NCBI GenBank assembly: GCA_051453625.1
Contig: JBOZIK010000001.1
Coordinates: forward strand, 137,059,666 to 137,123,665
Length of the DNA: 64,000 nt
Source of the DNA: Welwitschia mirabilis
Lineage: Eukaryota; Gnetophyta; Gnetopsida; Welwitschiales
Reading direction: 5' to 3'
The position numbers were made by a program, and so were the translations under genes. Each line of letters opens with the position of its first letter. Within the stretch, counting starts at the first letter, position 1. The notes beneath the pieces were generated by a model. That model searched no databases, was not told where the DNA came from, and saw nothing but the letters and a program-made list of their open reading frames with translations. Below are positions 55,170 to 64,000 of this stretch, piece after piece.

Positions 55170-57000
55170 GTAGAGATGAAGAAGTCAATAATCCAACAAG
55201 ATAGTTAAGGAAAATAATAGGATGAGAGAGGTAGGTTTTTTAAAAACCTTGACAAATATGATTTGGATGAGTAGACTAGAAGTAGGATGAAAATAGAAAT
55301 AGAAGAGGAAGATTATATTATGGAGGAAACCACTATTGAAAATACTATAAAAGAACAAGTCTTTCCTAAATTAGTGAGTGAAATAGAATAGTAGTTACTT
55401 ACTCTTCAGCAATTACCTATCACTCAAGAAGAATCTTTCCAAATATCTAAGATAAATAAACTTGAAAAGAAATATATAGTAAGATGCTATTAGGAAGATG
55501 ATGGAGATTCAAGACATTTGAATTGTGAAAATCATTAGCTATAAGATTTAAGTCCTATTAATCCTACAACCTTAGAATAACTAAAAAAAGTAAGAAATCT
55601 AAAAATAATATCAATAACCACTTTTGAGGATAAGAAATTAGAAGAACCTCTATTACATTTAGGTTTATTTGATGCCTCCTATAAAGTAAATTATCTTGAT
55701 TTAGAATTCAAATTCCTGAGCTAATTTTCTTTTTCTTTAAAAAAGGATGCTTAGTTATGGTATCATAGAAATCCTAATTATGATTTTAGTTTATAAGGAA
55801 CTCTTGGGAATTATTTATTAAATAAATTCTAACCTATAATAATAGGTGAATATTTAAGATAGCAAATTTTGAATATTAAATAGAAAGATAATTGAAGGTT
55901 TAATGAGTTCATGAATAGATATAATATTAGCTAAATGTCCTAGCCATGGACTTGTAGCTAGAGAATGACTCAAGGCTTCATTGAGAGGATTAGAGAGTCA
56001 AACTTTGAAGGAATTAAATCTACTTTATAGGGGAAGCATTAAGACAAAGAATGTTTAAGAGGTAGGAGAAGCTATTACTTAGTTTTATAAATGAGTGAAG
56101 GATGAGGTTAAAAAAGTAAAAAGAAGAAAAGAATAAATAAGGTATTTACCAAAGAAGTAGATGATAGTATGTATAATTCAAAGCATATAAATCTTATAAA
56201 AGAAGTAGCTAAAAATTTTCCTAATAGTATGGTGGAAAAATTTGATTAGCTAGCTATACAACACTTTAAAGAGAAAGAAAAACCTATATGCAAACACTGT
56301 GAAGAAGATCATCATAAAAGAATGGAATATCCATAAATGAAAAAGTTTGTTCATTAGTTGAATGTTAATAAATTAGATTTAAATATAGAAAATCAACCTT
56401 AAGTAAATAAAAAAACCATATCCTTACCGAAGCAGAAAATGGAAGGATAAGTTAGAGAAGCCTTTACAAAAGTATGTAAATTATAAAAGGCAAGAGAAAT
56501 ATGATTATTATAGGAATTGAAGAAACAAATATTTAAAAGGAATGAAAGAAAAATGAGAGGTAAAGAAGAAAGAGGAAAAAATTCTTGCTTAATCTCAACC
56601 AAATTCATGGAAAGAAACAAGTAAAGTAGTAACTACTAGAATTGGAAAAGAGATGGTGATAGATAAATACTAAGGCAAGATAATAAATTTGAATAAATTT
56701 CTAGTTGATGAAGGAATATATATGTGGAAGAAAGTAATAGTTGATGAATTAGTTGATCATCTACCTTTTTCAATGAGAAGTAAATAAATAGAACATTAAA
56801 AAATTAAAAGGACAATAGAATATTTAATAAAAGTTTTAAAAGATACAATAATATGATTACCTCTTTTGAAATTACTAAAAGATATATCTATGTATTAGAA
56901 GAAAATTAAAAGAATGTGCTTAAAGCAAAGGAACAAAAATGAAAGTAAGAAGAAAAAATAAATCGAGATGATGAAGAAAGATTAAGTTTATTGAGCTTTC
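55170..57000 (+). pseudogene. Gypsy-B gag (degenerate)
   Basis: 'RDEEVNNPT' (about 55170) opens the region. 'DDGDSRHLNCENH' (about 55500), 'LEEPLLHLGLFD' and 'KKDA' stop 'LWYHRNP' (about 55740) fit the capsid part of Athila/Tat gag. The zinc knuckle at 56290-56331 reads C-x2-C-x4-H-x4-Tyr: the last Cys has become Tyr. A long Lys/Glu-rich segment follows (56400-57000). Many stops. Confidence 0.7.
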
Positions 57001-57054
57001 ATCCAAGTTCTTTAAAATAAACAACATGAAAATTATAGTGATCCAAGAAAACCT

Positions 57055-57276
57055 ATGATAGACATAAAAATTAATGGAAAGATCAAAGTAAAAGAACTTG
57101 TGAATTTAGGAGTAAGTGTTAATGTGATGGCATACAAGACTTATGAGGAATTGGAAAAGTCAAAATTAATATCTTATAAAAACAAAACTGTACTAGGTAG
57201 ATGGATCAATAATAACATGAGGAGGAATTCTAAAAGATATACCCCTCAAACTCGAGGGATCTATCTATTTACTTAG
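57055..57276 (+). pseudogene. Gypsy-B protease (active-site Asp lost)
   Basis: A 73-codon open stretch contains 'KELVNLGVSVNVMAYKTYEEL' in part ('VNLGVSVNVMAY'), the Athila-type aspartic protease motif with Asn in place of the catalytic Asp (G to A). Similarity fades after 'ISYKNKTVLG'. Confidence 0.8.
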
Positions 57277-57690
57277 GCAGATACCCATGCAATAACTCTA
57301 AACACCTTGGATAGCTATTGTAGCTGCTACTATTTATCTAGAAAATGGGTAATGGAAATCAGTTTAGAAGATCTTAAGAAAGAGATTAATTTATCTAATG
57401 CAGCAGTTATAGAGGAGATGATGCATAATACAAGAGCTAAATTTAATGTAATTCTTAGAGATTAGTATTATGTTAAATAAGAAAAATAAAGAAAAGTAAA
57501 GAAACTTTGACATCTTAAGAAATATAAAAGCCTTCACTTAAGAAAGGATCAAAGTATATTAAAGTATCTCCAAATAGACCTTTAATTATAAATAGTTCTT
57601 TAAATCTTTCTCAAAAAAGGAAGCTTGAAAGAATGATGATCAAAAGAAAATGAACTTTTGTTTGGAATCATACTGATATTAAAGGAATAG
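57277..57690 (+). other. Gypsy-B protease to reverse transcriptase linker
   Basis: Lys-rich sequence with frequent stops and no clear motif. Confidence 0.55.
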
Positions 57691-58330
57691 ATCTAAAATT
57701 GTATCAATATAAAATTTCTTTAAATACTTATATTAAAATAAGTACGTAGTCAGAAAGAAGATGCAATCCACATATGCAAGAAATAATTAGACAAGAAATT
57801 TCTAAAATCTTGAATATTGGATTCATTTATCCTATGTCTGATTTAGAATGGATTGGTCCTATTACAGTAGTACCAAAGAAAGGAAATAAATGAAGAGTAT
57901 GCATAGATTTTTAAATGTTAAATACAATAGCTTATAAAGATCGCTTTTCTCTTTCATTTACAGAATAAGTTTTAAAAAGAGTATTTGGCAATCAATACTA
58001 TAGTTTTTTTGAGGGATATAGTGAATATAATCAAGTTTTAATAGCTTTAAAGGATTAAGCCAAGACAACTTTTACTTGTCATTAGGGTACTTATGCTTAT
58101 AAAGTATTACCATTTAGGTTATGTAATACCGTTACTACCTTTCAAAGGTTAGTAAATAGTATTTTTCAAGATATGAAAAGAAGATCTATTGAAGTATTTA
58201 TTGATGATCTCTTAACTTTGAAAATAATTTTGATGAATCACTTGATAAATTAAAATTAGTTTTAAAAATATCTAAAGAAAAATAGTAAAAACTTTGCTAG
58301 TTAAAAAGTAATCTTATGATGATAGAAGAC
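57690..58330 (+). pseudogene. Gypsy-B reverse transcriptase (active-site box intact)
   Basis: 'MQEIIRQEISKILNIGFIYPM' in part ('EISKILNIGFIYP', about 57800), 'ITVVPKKGNK', 'VCIDF', 'GTYAYKVLPFRLCNTVTTFQ' in part ('YKVLPFRLCN', about 58100) and 'EVFIDDLLTL' are clear Ty3/gypsy motifs. The FIDD box (58197-58208) keeps both catalytic Asp residues. In-frame stops remain (for example after 'GNK', 'VCIDF' and 'TCH'), so the enzyme is not encoded intact. Confidence 0.9.
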
Positions 58331-58611
58331 ATAGTTTTGGAATATAAAATATCTTAAAAGGAGACTGAGACTAATGAATAAAAAATTAAAGTTATAAAAG
58401 ATAATTTAGCCCCAACTAAACTAAAAGGATTAATATCTTTCTAATAACATGTTAGATATTATAGAAAAATTATATATAACTTTAGTAAAATTACTAAACC
58501 TTTGAGTAAATTTTGGACTAATGAATGTCAAAGTACCTACTAAACTTTAAATGATAAACTTTTATCAGTGCCTATTTATAAGAGCCTAATTGGAAAAGAC
58601 CATTTTAAATT
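58331..58611 (+). pseudogene. Gypsy-B reverse transcriptase connection domain
   Basis: 'KVIKDNLAPTKLKGLISF' (about 58390-58440) and 'VRYYRKIIYNFSKITKPLSKF' in part ('VRYYRKI', 'KITKPLSKF') correspond to the thumb/connection region preceding RNase H. Confidence 0.8.
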
Positions 58612-58953
58612 ATGAATGATGCATCTAGTCATGTAATGGGAGCTATTTTTGGGAAAAAAGATGAAAATAATAAATCATACGCTATTGCCTATATTAGTAA
58701 GAACTTTAAAATAGCTCAACATAATTACATAGTAACTGAGAAAGCTTTGTTAGCAGTAGTAATGGAATTAGAAAAATCTAGACATTATATTTTAGGTTAC
58801 AAATTAAAATTTCATCTAGTCCATAGTGCTATTAGATTTTTGATGAATAAAAAAGAAGCTAATTCAAGAATTATGAAATGGATATTATTAATGTAAGAAT
58901 TTGACTTAAAAATTATTAACAAAAGAGGGATAAAAAATGTAGTAGCAGATCAT
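58612..58953 (+). pseudogene. Gypsy-B RNase H (best-preserved domain, one catalytic residue lost)
   Basis: An open 94-codon stretch: 'NDASSHVMGAIFGK' (first catalytic Asp kept), 'YISKNFKIAQHNYIVTEKALL' in part ('HNYIVTEKALLAVV', catalytic Glu region kept), 'SRHYILGYKLKFHLVHSAIRF' in part; here the Asp expected before His-Ser is Val. It ends with a stop in 'WILLM'; the sequence goes on with 'EFDLKIINKRG' and 'NVVADH' up to the gap. Confidence 0.9.
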
Positions 58954-59053
58954 NNNNNNNNNNNNNNNNNNNNNNNNNNNNNNNNNNNNNNNNNNNNNNN
59001 NNNNNNNNNNNNNNNNNNNNNNNNNNNNNNNNNNNNNNNNNNNNNNNNNNNNN
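58954..59053. other. Assembly gap (100 N) with duplicated flanks
   Basis: 48 bp before the gap (58906-58953) recur after it (59054-59101) with one difference, so contig ends probably overlap. Confidence 0.9.
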
Positions 59054-60480
59054 TTAAAAATTATTAACAAAAGAGGGATAAAAAATGTAGTATCAGATCA
59101 TCTCTCAAGATTAGAATTTCCTGTTGAAGAATAAATAAATATAAGAGATGAATTTTTCCAAATGAACATTTCTTTCAAGTTAAAAATAGTTCATAGTATG
59201 ATGACATAGAAAATCTTATTATAAGTAAGAAATTACCATCTTTTATGAATGATTATCAAAGAAAAAAATTGTTAAAATAATCTAGAAACTACATATGACA
59301 TGATAAGATGTTATTTAAAAGATGTAAAGATCATGTTATTAGACATGTATGGAAGAGAATTTGTAGAAAGTAAATTCTAAAGAAAGCTCATGGGGAAGAA
59401 GGAGAAGAATATTATAATGTAAGAAGAATGAGGATAAAAATTATTCATATGGGATATTACTAGCTTACAATATTTAAAAATTCAAATGCTTATGTTCAAA
59501 GTTGTGATAAGTGTTAAAGAGAGGGGGCCTTTAATTAAAAATTACAAATTCCACAAGAATGGATTTAGTAAATTGAACCTTTTGATGTCTAGAGAATAGA
59601 TTTCATTGGATCTATTAAAAAGAATATATTTTGATTTGCATTGATTATTTGACTATGTGAGCTAAGGTTAAGGCTATATCTCACTATTCTTTCCAAATTG
59701 TAGTTATCTTTTTTCTTAGGAATATTATCTATTAGTTTGGAGCTCCTTGAAGTCTTATATCTAATAGAAAAACTCATTTTACAAGTAAATTTTCAAGAAA
59801 CTCTTAACTAAACATGGAATCCATCACAGATTCTCTACTGTCTATCAGTCACAATCTAATAGCCAAGTTGAAGTGGCTAATAAAGAAATTAATGGAATAT
59901 TAATAAAAGTCATAAATACTAAGAAAACAAAATGATCTAAAAAATTAAATAAAGCTTTATGGGTTTAAAGAATAACTTAGAAATAGAGCACAAGAATTAC
60001 ACCATATAAATTGGTCTATGAAGAAAGAGATATTTTGCTAATTGAATTTAGAATAAAAATCTTTAAATTAGTTAAAGAACTAAAGTATAATTTTAATATA
60101 GCTCAAAAAGAATATTTTAAAAAATATGAATATTTTGAATAAAAATAACAAAGAAGACCTTTTATGCAAAGAACTTATACAACAAAAACTAAAATATATC
60201 ATGATAATAAAATTAAAAACTAACTTTTAATATAAGAGACTCTATACTAATCTATGATCATAGAAAGATTCATTTAAAATAGAAATATAAACAAAATTGG
60301 TTAGGGTCTTATACCATGATAAAAATTTTGAGAAATGGAATTATAAAGATATATGGCCTTGATGAAAAGATAACTTACCAAGTAAATGGATAAATATTGG
60401 AAATATATAATAATCATAAATCTTTATTAGGTTAGTTAGGAAAGTCTTATAAAGTAGAAAGGATACTTCCACTCCATTTA
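59054..60480 (+). pseudogene. Gypsy-B integrase (degenerate)
   Basis: After a repeat of the RNase H end ('NVVSDHLSRLEFPVEE') the integrase follows. The first catalytic Asp is kept in 'IDFIG' (59599-59601), the second reads Asn in 'SNRKTHFTSKF' (59763-59765), the Glu is kept in 'QVEVANKEI' (59870-59872). 'TPYKLVYEERDILLIEF' (about 60000) and 'YQVNGQ' (about 60380) with a Tyr at the end are the conserved C-terminal region of Athila/Tat integrases. Several stops and shifts separate these pieces. Confidence 0.87.
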
Positions 60481-60512
60481 TAAGTATAACTAAAATGGAT
60501 AATAAAAGATGT

Positions 60513-61476
60513 NNNNNNNNNNNNNNNNNNNNNNNNNNNNNNNNNNNNNNNNNNNNNNNNNNNNNNNNNNNNNNNNNNNNNNNNNNNNNNNNNNNNNNNN
60601 NNNNNNNNNNNNNNNNNNNNNNNNNNNNNNNNNNNNNNNNNNNNNNNNNNNNNNNNNNNNNNNNNNNNNNNNNNNNNNNNNNNNNNNNNNNNNNNNNNNN
60701 NNNNNNNNNNNNNNNNNNNNNNNNNNNNNNNNNNNNNNNNNNNNNNNNNNNNNNNNNNNNNNNNNNNNNNNNNNNNNNNNNNNNNNNNNNNNNNNNNNNN
60801 NNNNNNNNNNNNNNNNNNNNNNNNNNNNNNNNNNNNNNNNNNNNNNNNNNNNNNNNNNNNNNNNNNNNNNNNNNNNNNNNNNNNNNNNNNNNNNNNNNNN
60901 NNNNNNNNNNNNNNNNNNNNNNNNNNNNNNNNNNNNNNNNNNNNNNNNNNNNNNNNNNNNNNNNNNNNNNNNNNNNNNNNNNNNNNNNNNNNNNNNNNNN
61001 NNNNNNNNNNNNNNNNNNNNNNNNNNNNNNNNNNNNNNNNNNNNNNNNNNNNNNNNNNNNNNNNNNNNNNNNNNNNNNNNNNNNNNNNNNNNNNNNNNNN
61101 NNNNNNNNNNNNNNNNNNNNNNNNNNNNNNNNNNNNNNNNNNNNNNNNNNNNNNNNNNNNNNNNNNNNNNNNNNNNNNNNNNNNNNNNNNNNNNNNNNNN
61201 NNNNNNNNNNNNNNNNNNNNNNNNNNNNNNNNNNNNNNNNNNNNNNNNNNNNNNNNNNNNNNNNNNNNNNNNNNNNNNNNNNNNNNNNNNNNNNNNNNNN
61301 NNNNNNNNNNNNNNNNNNNNNNNNNNNNNNNNNNNNNNNNNNNNNNNNNNNNNNNNNNNNNNNNNNNNNNNNNNNNNNNNNNNNNNNNNNNNNNNNNNNN
61401 NNNNNNNNNNNNNNNNNNNNNNNNNNNNNNNNNNNNNNNNNNNNNNNNNNNNNNNNNNNNNNNNNNNNNNNNNNNN
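60513..61476. other. Assembly gap (964 N), likely hides the Gypsy-B 3' LTR
   Basis: It begins soon after the end of pol, and its length nearly equals the inferred 5' LTR (about 968 bp). The sequence after it is not LTR-like. Long open frames across it are artefacts. Confidence 0.6.
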
Positions 61477-62700
61477 TTGTACTATGTGATGGAATGTGAA
61501 TCCAAATATTTTCAATTCAATATCATGCACGATCATTAAATTTTATTTTAGCAAAGAGTGAAGCTTTATAGTTTTAAAGTAATTTTAAATTATCTTAAAA
61601 TTTGATAAGTTATTTAGTGTATTTCTTTAAATGAAAATGATATAAACATAGAAAAATAAAAATATTAATAAATTAAATTTATTTAAAACAAAATAACAAA
61701 TAGAAACTTTATTAGATAAAGAAATTTAGTACATAATTCCTTAGAAACATTACAAAAGCCTTGCTCAAACTACTTAAGGCTAAGAAATATATCACTTTGC
61801 TAAAGCAACTTAATTCTTAAATTATATGAAGAATTTATTCTTTTATTAGAGCATCTGGTCTTTAAATGACCCTACAGAACTCTTACCTAGGGGTAGTAGG
61901 TGCTTAAATATTCCGATAGCATGCTTATTTCTTTAGGATGAGCTCACAAAAAAATGTTGTAAGGCTTTCCATTTTATATTGTTTTTTCTATGTTCCTATT
62001 AAAGCTTAGTATAGCTAGACTAAGTATAGGATTTATGCTTTAATGATGATCAACTTTATTTTTCTAATACTTGCATCTGTTCAACTAGCTTCTTAAGGAA
62101 ACATTATAAGCTAAGTCTCATTGATTAAATTGTTAACATAATTCTTCTATCCTAATCCTCAGATACTCTCATATTAAATAATAAATTATGGGACCAAAAC
62201 TTAGAGGAATGACCCCATTCTCAAAGCGTTCTCTACTAGCTTCAATAATGAAAGTATTTAATGTATCTAAAATGTAAATAATAACTAGAATGTAATGAGT
62301 CATACCTAATAATAATTTAAGGCAATTGGGATTCTACACTTCTAAAACATATATCAATTTATTTATAACCTTAGTTAAAAAGTGAATACTTCATCTTTTT
62401 AAAACATAAAGTAGTAATGGAAGAGTGAGGGGAGTAGATGCTAAATTGTTTCAATAGGAAGGAATAGTAAAAATTGAAGATAATTAAGTAAAGGAACTCT
62501 AAGATTTAGTATGGAAAATGATAAATGATTGACATTAAAAAATAAAATTTATAGCATAAGTATTATTAATGTATTTGACAAGTGTGATTTATCTTTAGAT
62601 ACTTAGTGTACACATGTTTAGTAATGAAGTAAAACATTTTGAAGAAATTATATACCTATTTTATCCAACACCCAATATGTGTTAAGTGTATAGCAATGAT
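61477..62700. other. AT-rich sequence, no identifiable gene
   Basis: A slightly less AT-rich patch (61850-61960) shows no reading frame of interest on either strand. No repeat partner is found in the window. Confidence 0.5.
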
Positions 62701-62918
62701 CTTCATGTTAAGACAGAACTCAGGAAATTTCAAATTAACCAAGGTTCAACTTGAAGTTTAAACTTTAACTAAATTTGTACTTGACTTAGTTTTTCCCCAA
62801 GTTATAAGTCTTTGTAGGAATCCATCAGATTTTATTCTCATCATCAATTGCCAAGTGATTAACTAAAATCTTAAAATTTTCTCAAATTAAGAAAAACCTT
62901 TACATAATGTTATGAAGA

Positions 62919-63586
62919 CATGATTAGTGATATATTAAAAAAGAATGTATTTTTAGAGGAGAATAAGAAGATAAATATTACCTATATTATTCCTTTAATA
63001 GGAAAATATCATGAGTTACAATTTTAAAATAGTTTTTTCCAATTAATTGACACTAACTCAAAGTCAAAACTTTAAGTAAGATTTTGAGTTAATAAATGTA
63101 AAAGTTTATCTTTTTAAATTATATATTACTTAAAAATGCATAAAATAATCACTTAATTGACTGACACCAACTCAAAGTTAAAACTTTAAGTAAGATTTTN
63201 NNNNNNNNNNNNNNNNNNNNNNNNNNNNNNNNNNNNNNNNNNNNNNNNNNNNNNNNNNNNNNNNNNNNNNNNNNNNNNNNNNNNNNNNNNNNNNNNNNNA
63301 TATGATTAGTAGTATATTAAAAAAGAATGTATTTTTAGAGGAGAATAAGAAGATAAATGTTAGCTATATTATTCCTTTAATAGGAAAATATCATGAGTTA
63401 CAATTTTAAAATAGGTTTTTCCAATTAATTGACAGTAACTCAAAGTCAAAACTTTAAGTAAGATTTTGAGTCAACTTAATAAATGTAAAAGTTTATCTTT
63501 TTATATTATATATTACTTAAAAATGCATAAAATAATCACTTAATTGACTGACACTAACTCAAAGTTAAAACTTTAAGTAAGATTTT
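62919..63586. repeat. Duplicated about 280-bp segment on both sides of a gap
   Basis: 62919-63199 and 63300-63586 agree at about 97% by eye, with a handful of substitutions and a 5-bp indel ('gagttaat' versus 'gagtcaacttaat'). The 100-N gap 63200-63299 lies between. It is either a recent tandem duplication or two haplotype contigs placed side by side. Confidence 0.85.
63200..63299. other. Assembly gap (100 N)
   Basis: Gap of standard size between the duplicated segments. Confidence 0.95.
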
Positions 63587-63742
63587 AGGTCAAACCATTG
63601 TGATGTAAGTTTAGAAGGTTGACTGATATTAGCTCAAAGTCAAAACTTCGAATTAGATTTTAAGCCAAGCCATTGTAATCCAAGTTTATAAGATTGACTA
63701 AAAACTACTTAAAGTTGAAACTTTAAGTTGGATTTCAAGTCA
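63544..63742. repeat. Tandem repeat, 75-bp unit, 2.7 copies
   Basis: Units start at 63544, 63619 and 63694, each 'ttgact' then 'actcaaag(t)(t/c)aaaactt(t/c)(a/g)a', then 'aagt(c/t)aa' and 'accattgt(g/a)at'. Related single units lie at about 63046, 63157 and 63424, spaced further by AT-rich inserts. Each unit has a small hairpin (AAAGTtAAAACTTT) and the TTGAC core. Confidence 0.8.
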
Positions 63743-64000
63743 ACTTATTTTTTTTTAAAGAGATGTATTACTGAAGAGTGGGGTTCTTTTCTTAAAGGCC
63801 TCCATTGTCTTTTTACTATAACTTCTTTTCATGATTACACTCCTTTATTTTATCTGACTTAATTATATTTAAGTGGCTAGGATTTAAAGGACATCATCAA
63901 GAACTTTTGAGTTCTCAATAACCACCTTTGAATCCTTTACTGATTTCATAATGAATTTTATGACTTATATTAAGAACTCGAGAGTTTTTAATGATCCTCG
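63743..64000. other. Unannotated end of window
   Basis: Sequence with 'gaacttttgagttctc' and 'aactcgagagttttt' (63901-63998), two short palindrome-like motifs. No gene seen. Confidence 0.45.

Larger units (their letters stand above)
54164..60512 (+). mobile_element. Gypsy-B: Ty3/gypsy LTR retrotransposon, Athila/Tat-like, plus strand
   Basis: A 5' LTR (about 54164-55131), a primer site, gag with a zinc knuckle, protease, reverse transcriptase, RNase H and integrase occur in Ty3/gypsy order. The protease 'NLGVSVNVMAY', reverse transcriptase with an FIDD box, and the integrase C-terminal part 'TPYKLVYE...YQVNGQ' are in the style of Athila/Tat elements. The 3' LTR is not seen; the element runs into a 964-N gap whose size is close to the 5' LTR length. 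It cuts the second Copia-4 LTR. Most frames are broken. Confidence 0.83.

Noticed and set aside
56399-56620. 73-codon minus-strand frame with hydrophobic residues
   Set aside because: Antisense to the Lys/Glu-rich part of Gypsy-B gag; AAG/GAA codons read backwards as CTT/TTC give false hydrophobic frames.
59589-59777. 62-codon minus-strand frame
   Set aside because: Antisense shadow of the Gypsy-B integrase core.
60490-61536. Three long open frames on both strands
   Set aside because: Same N-gap artefact (60513-61476).
1-64000. A new defence, regulatory or metabolic gene system
   Set aside because: No intact gene cluster is present; all recognisable coding relics are retrotransposon domains, and the remaining blocks are too decayed to support a functional claim.

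Overview
This window looks like a repeat-dense intergenic stretch of a plant nuclear genome. It is very AT-rich and poor in CpG, has ten N gaps, and every coding relic I can recognise belongs to an LTR retrotransposon of a plant type. I see no intact host gene, tRNA, rRNA or CRISPR array. The species cannot be named from this sequence.

Main structure. About 35.6 kb (8034-43654) is one old Ty3/gypsy element, 'Gypsy-A', on the minus strand. It has matching LTRs, a perfect GAAAA target-site duplication (8029-8033 and 43655-43659), a tRNA-Met-type primer site, a polypurine tract and a probable C-terminal chromodomain. Three Copia-type elements sit inside it. Copia-1 (8159-23822, plus strand, Sirevirus-like, with an extra ORF between pol and the 3' LTR) split the Gypsy-A 3' LTR. 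Copia-3 (25632-31325, minus strand, internally deleted) split integrase from RNase H. Copia-2 (32175 to about 37523, minus strand) split the reverse transcriptase from its connection domain. Copia-1 was itself split within RNase H by element 2 (13286-20029, perfect GGTAT duplication), an apparently non-autonomous element with a tRNA-Asp-type primer site and a gag-like coiled-coil region. The order of events is therefore Gypsy-A, then Copia-1/2/3, then element 2.

Right part. 43.7-51.7 kb holds short tandem arrays and a second copy (46430-47650) of a dispersed repeat also found at 6290-7530. At 51.7-54.16 kb two long direct repeats look like the LTRs of another Copia-type element (Copia-4); the second is cut by Gypsy-B, a plus-strand Athila/Tat-like Ty3/gypsy element (about 54.16 to 60.5 kb, 3' end in a gap). 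61.5-64 kb ends in a local 75-bp tandem repeat. 0-6.3 kb has almost nothing identifiable.

Decay. Stops and frameshifts are everywhere. Losses at catalytic sites are mostly G-to-A (Asp to Asn, Glu to Lys, Cys to Tyr), and repeat arrays that probably once carried CpG now show TpG or CpA, as expected from long-term methylcytosine deamination. No element appears able to encode its own proteins. Domain calls are by eye from translated motifs; no database search was run.
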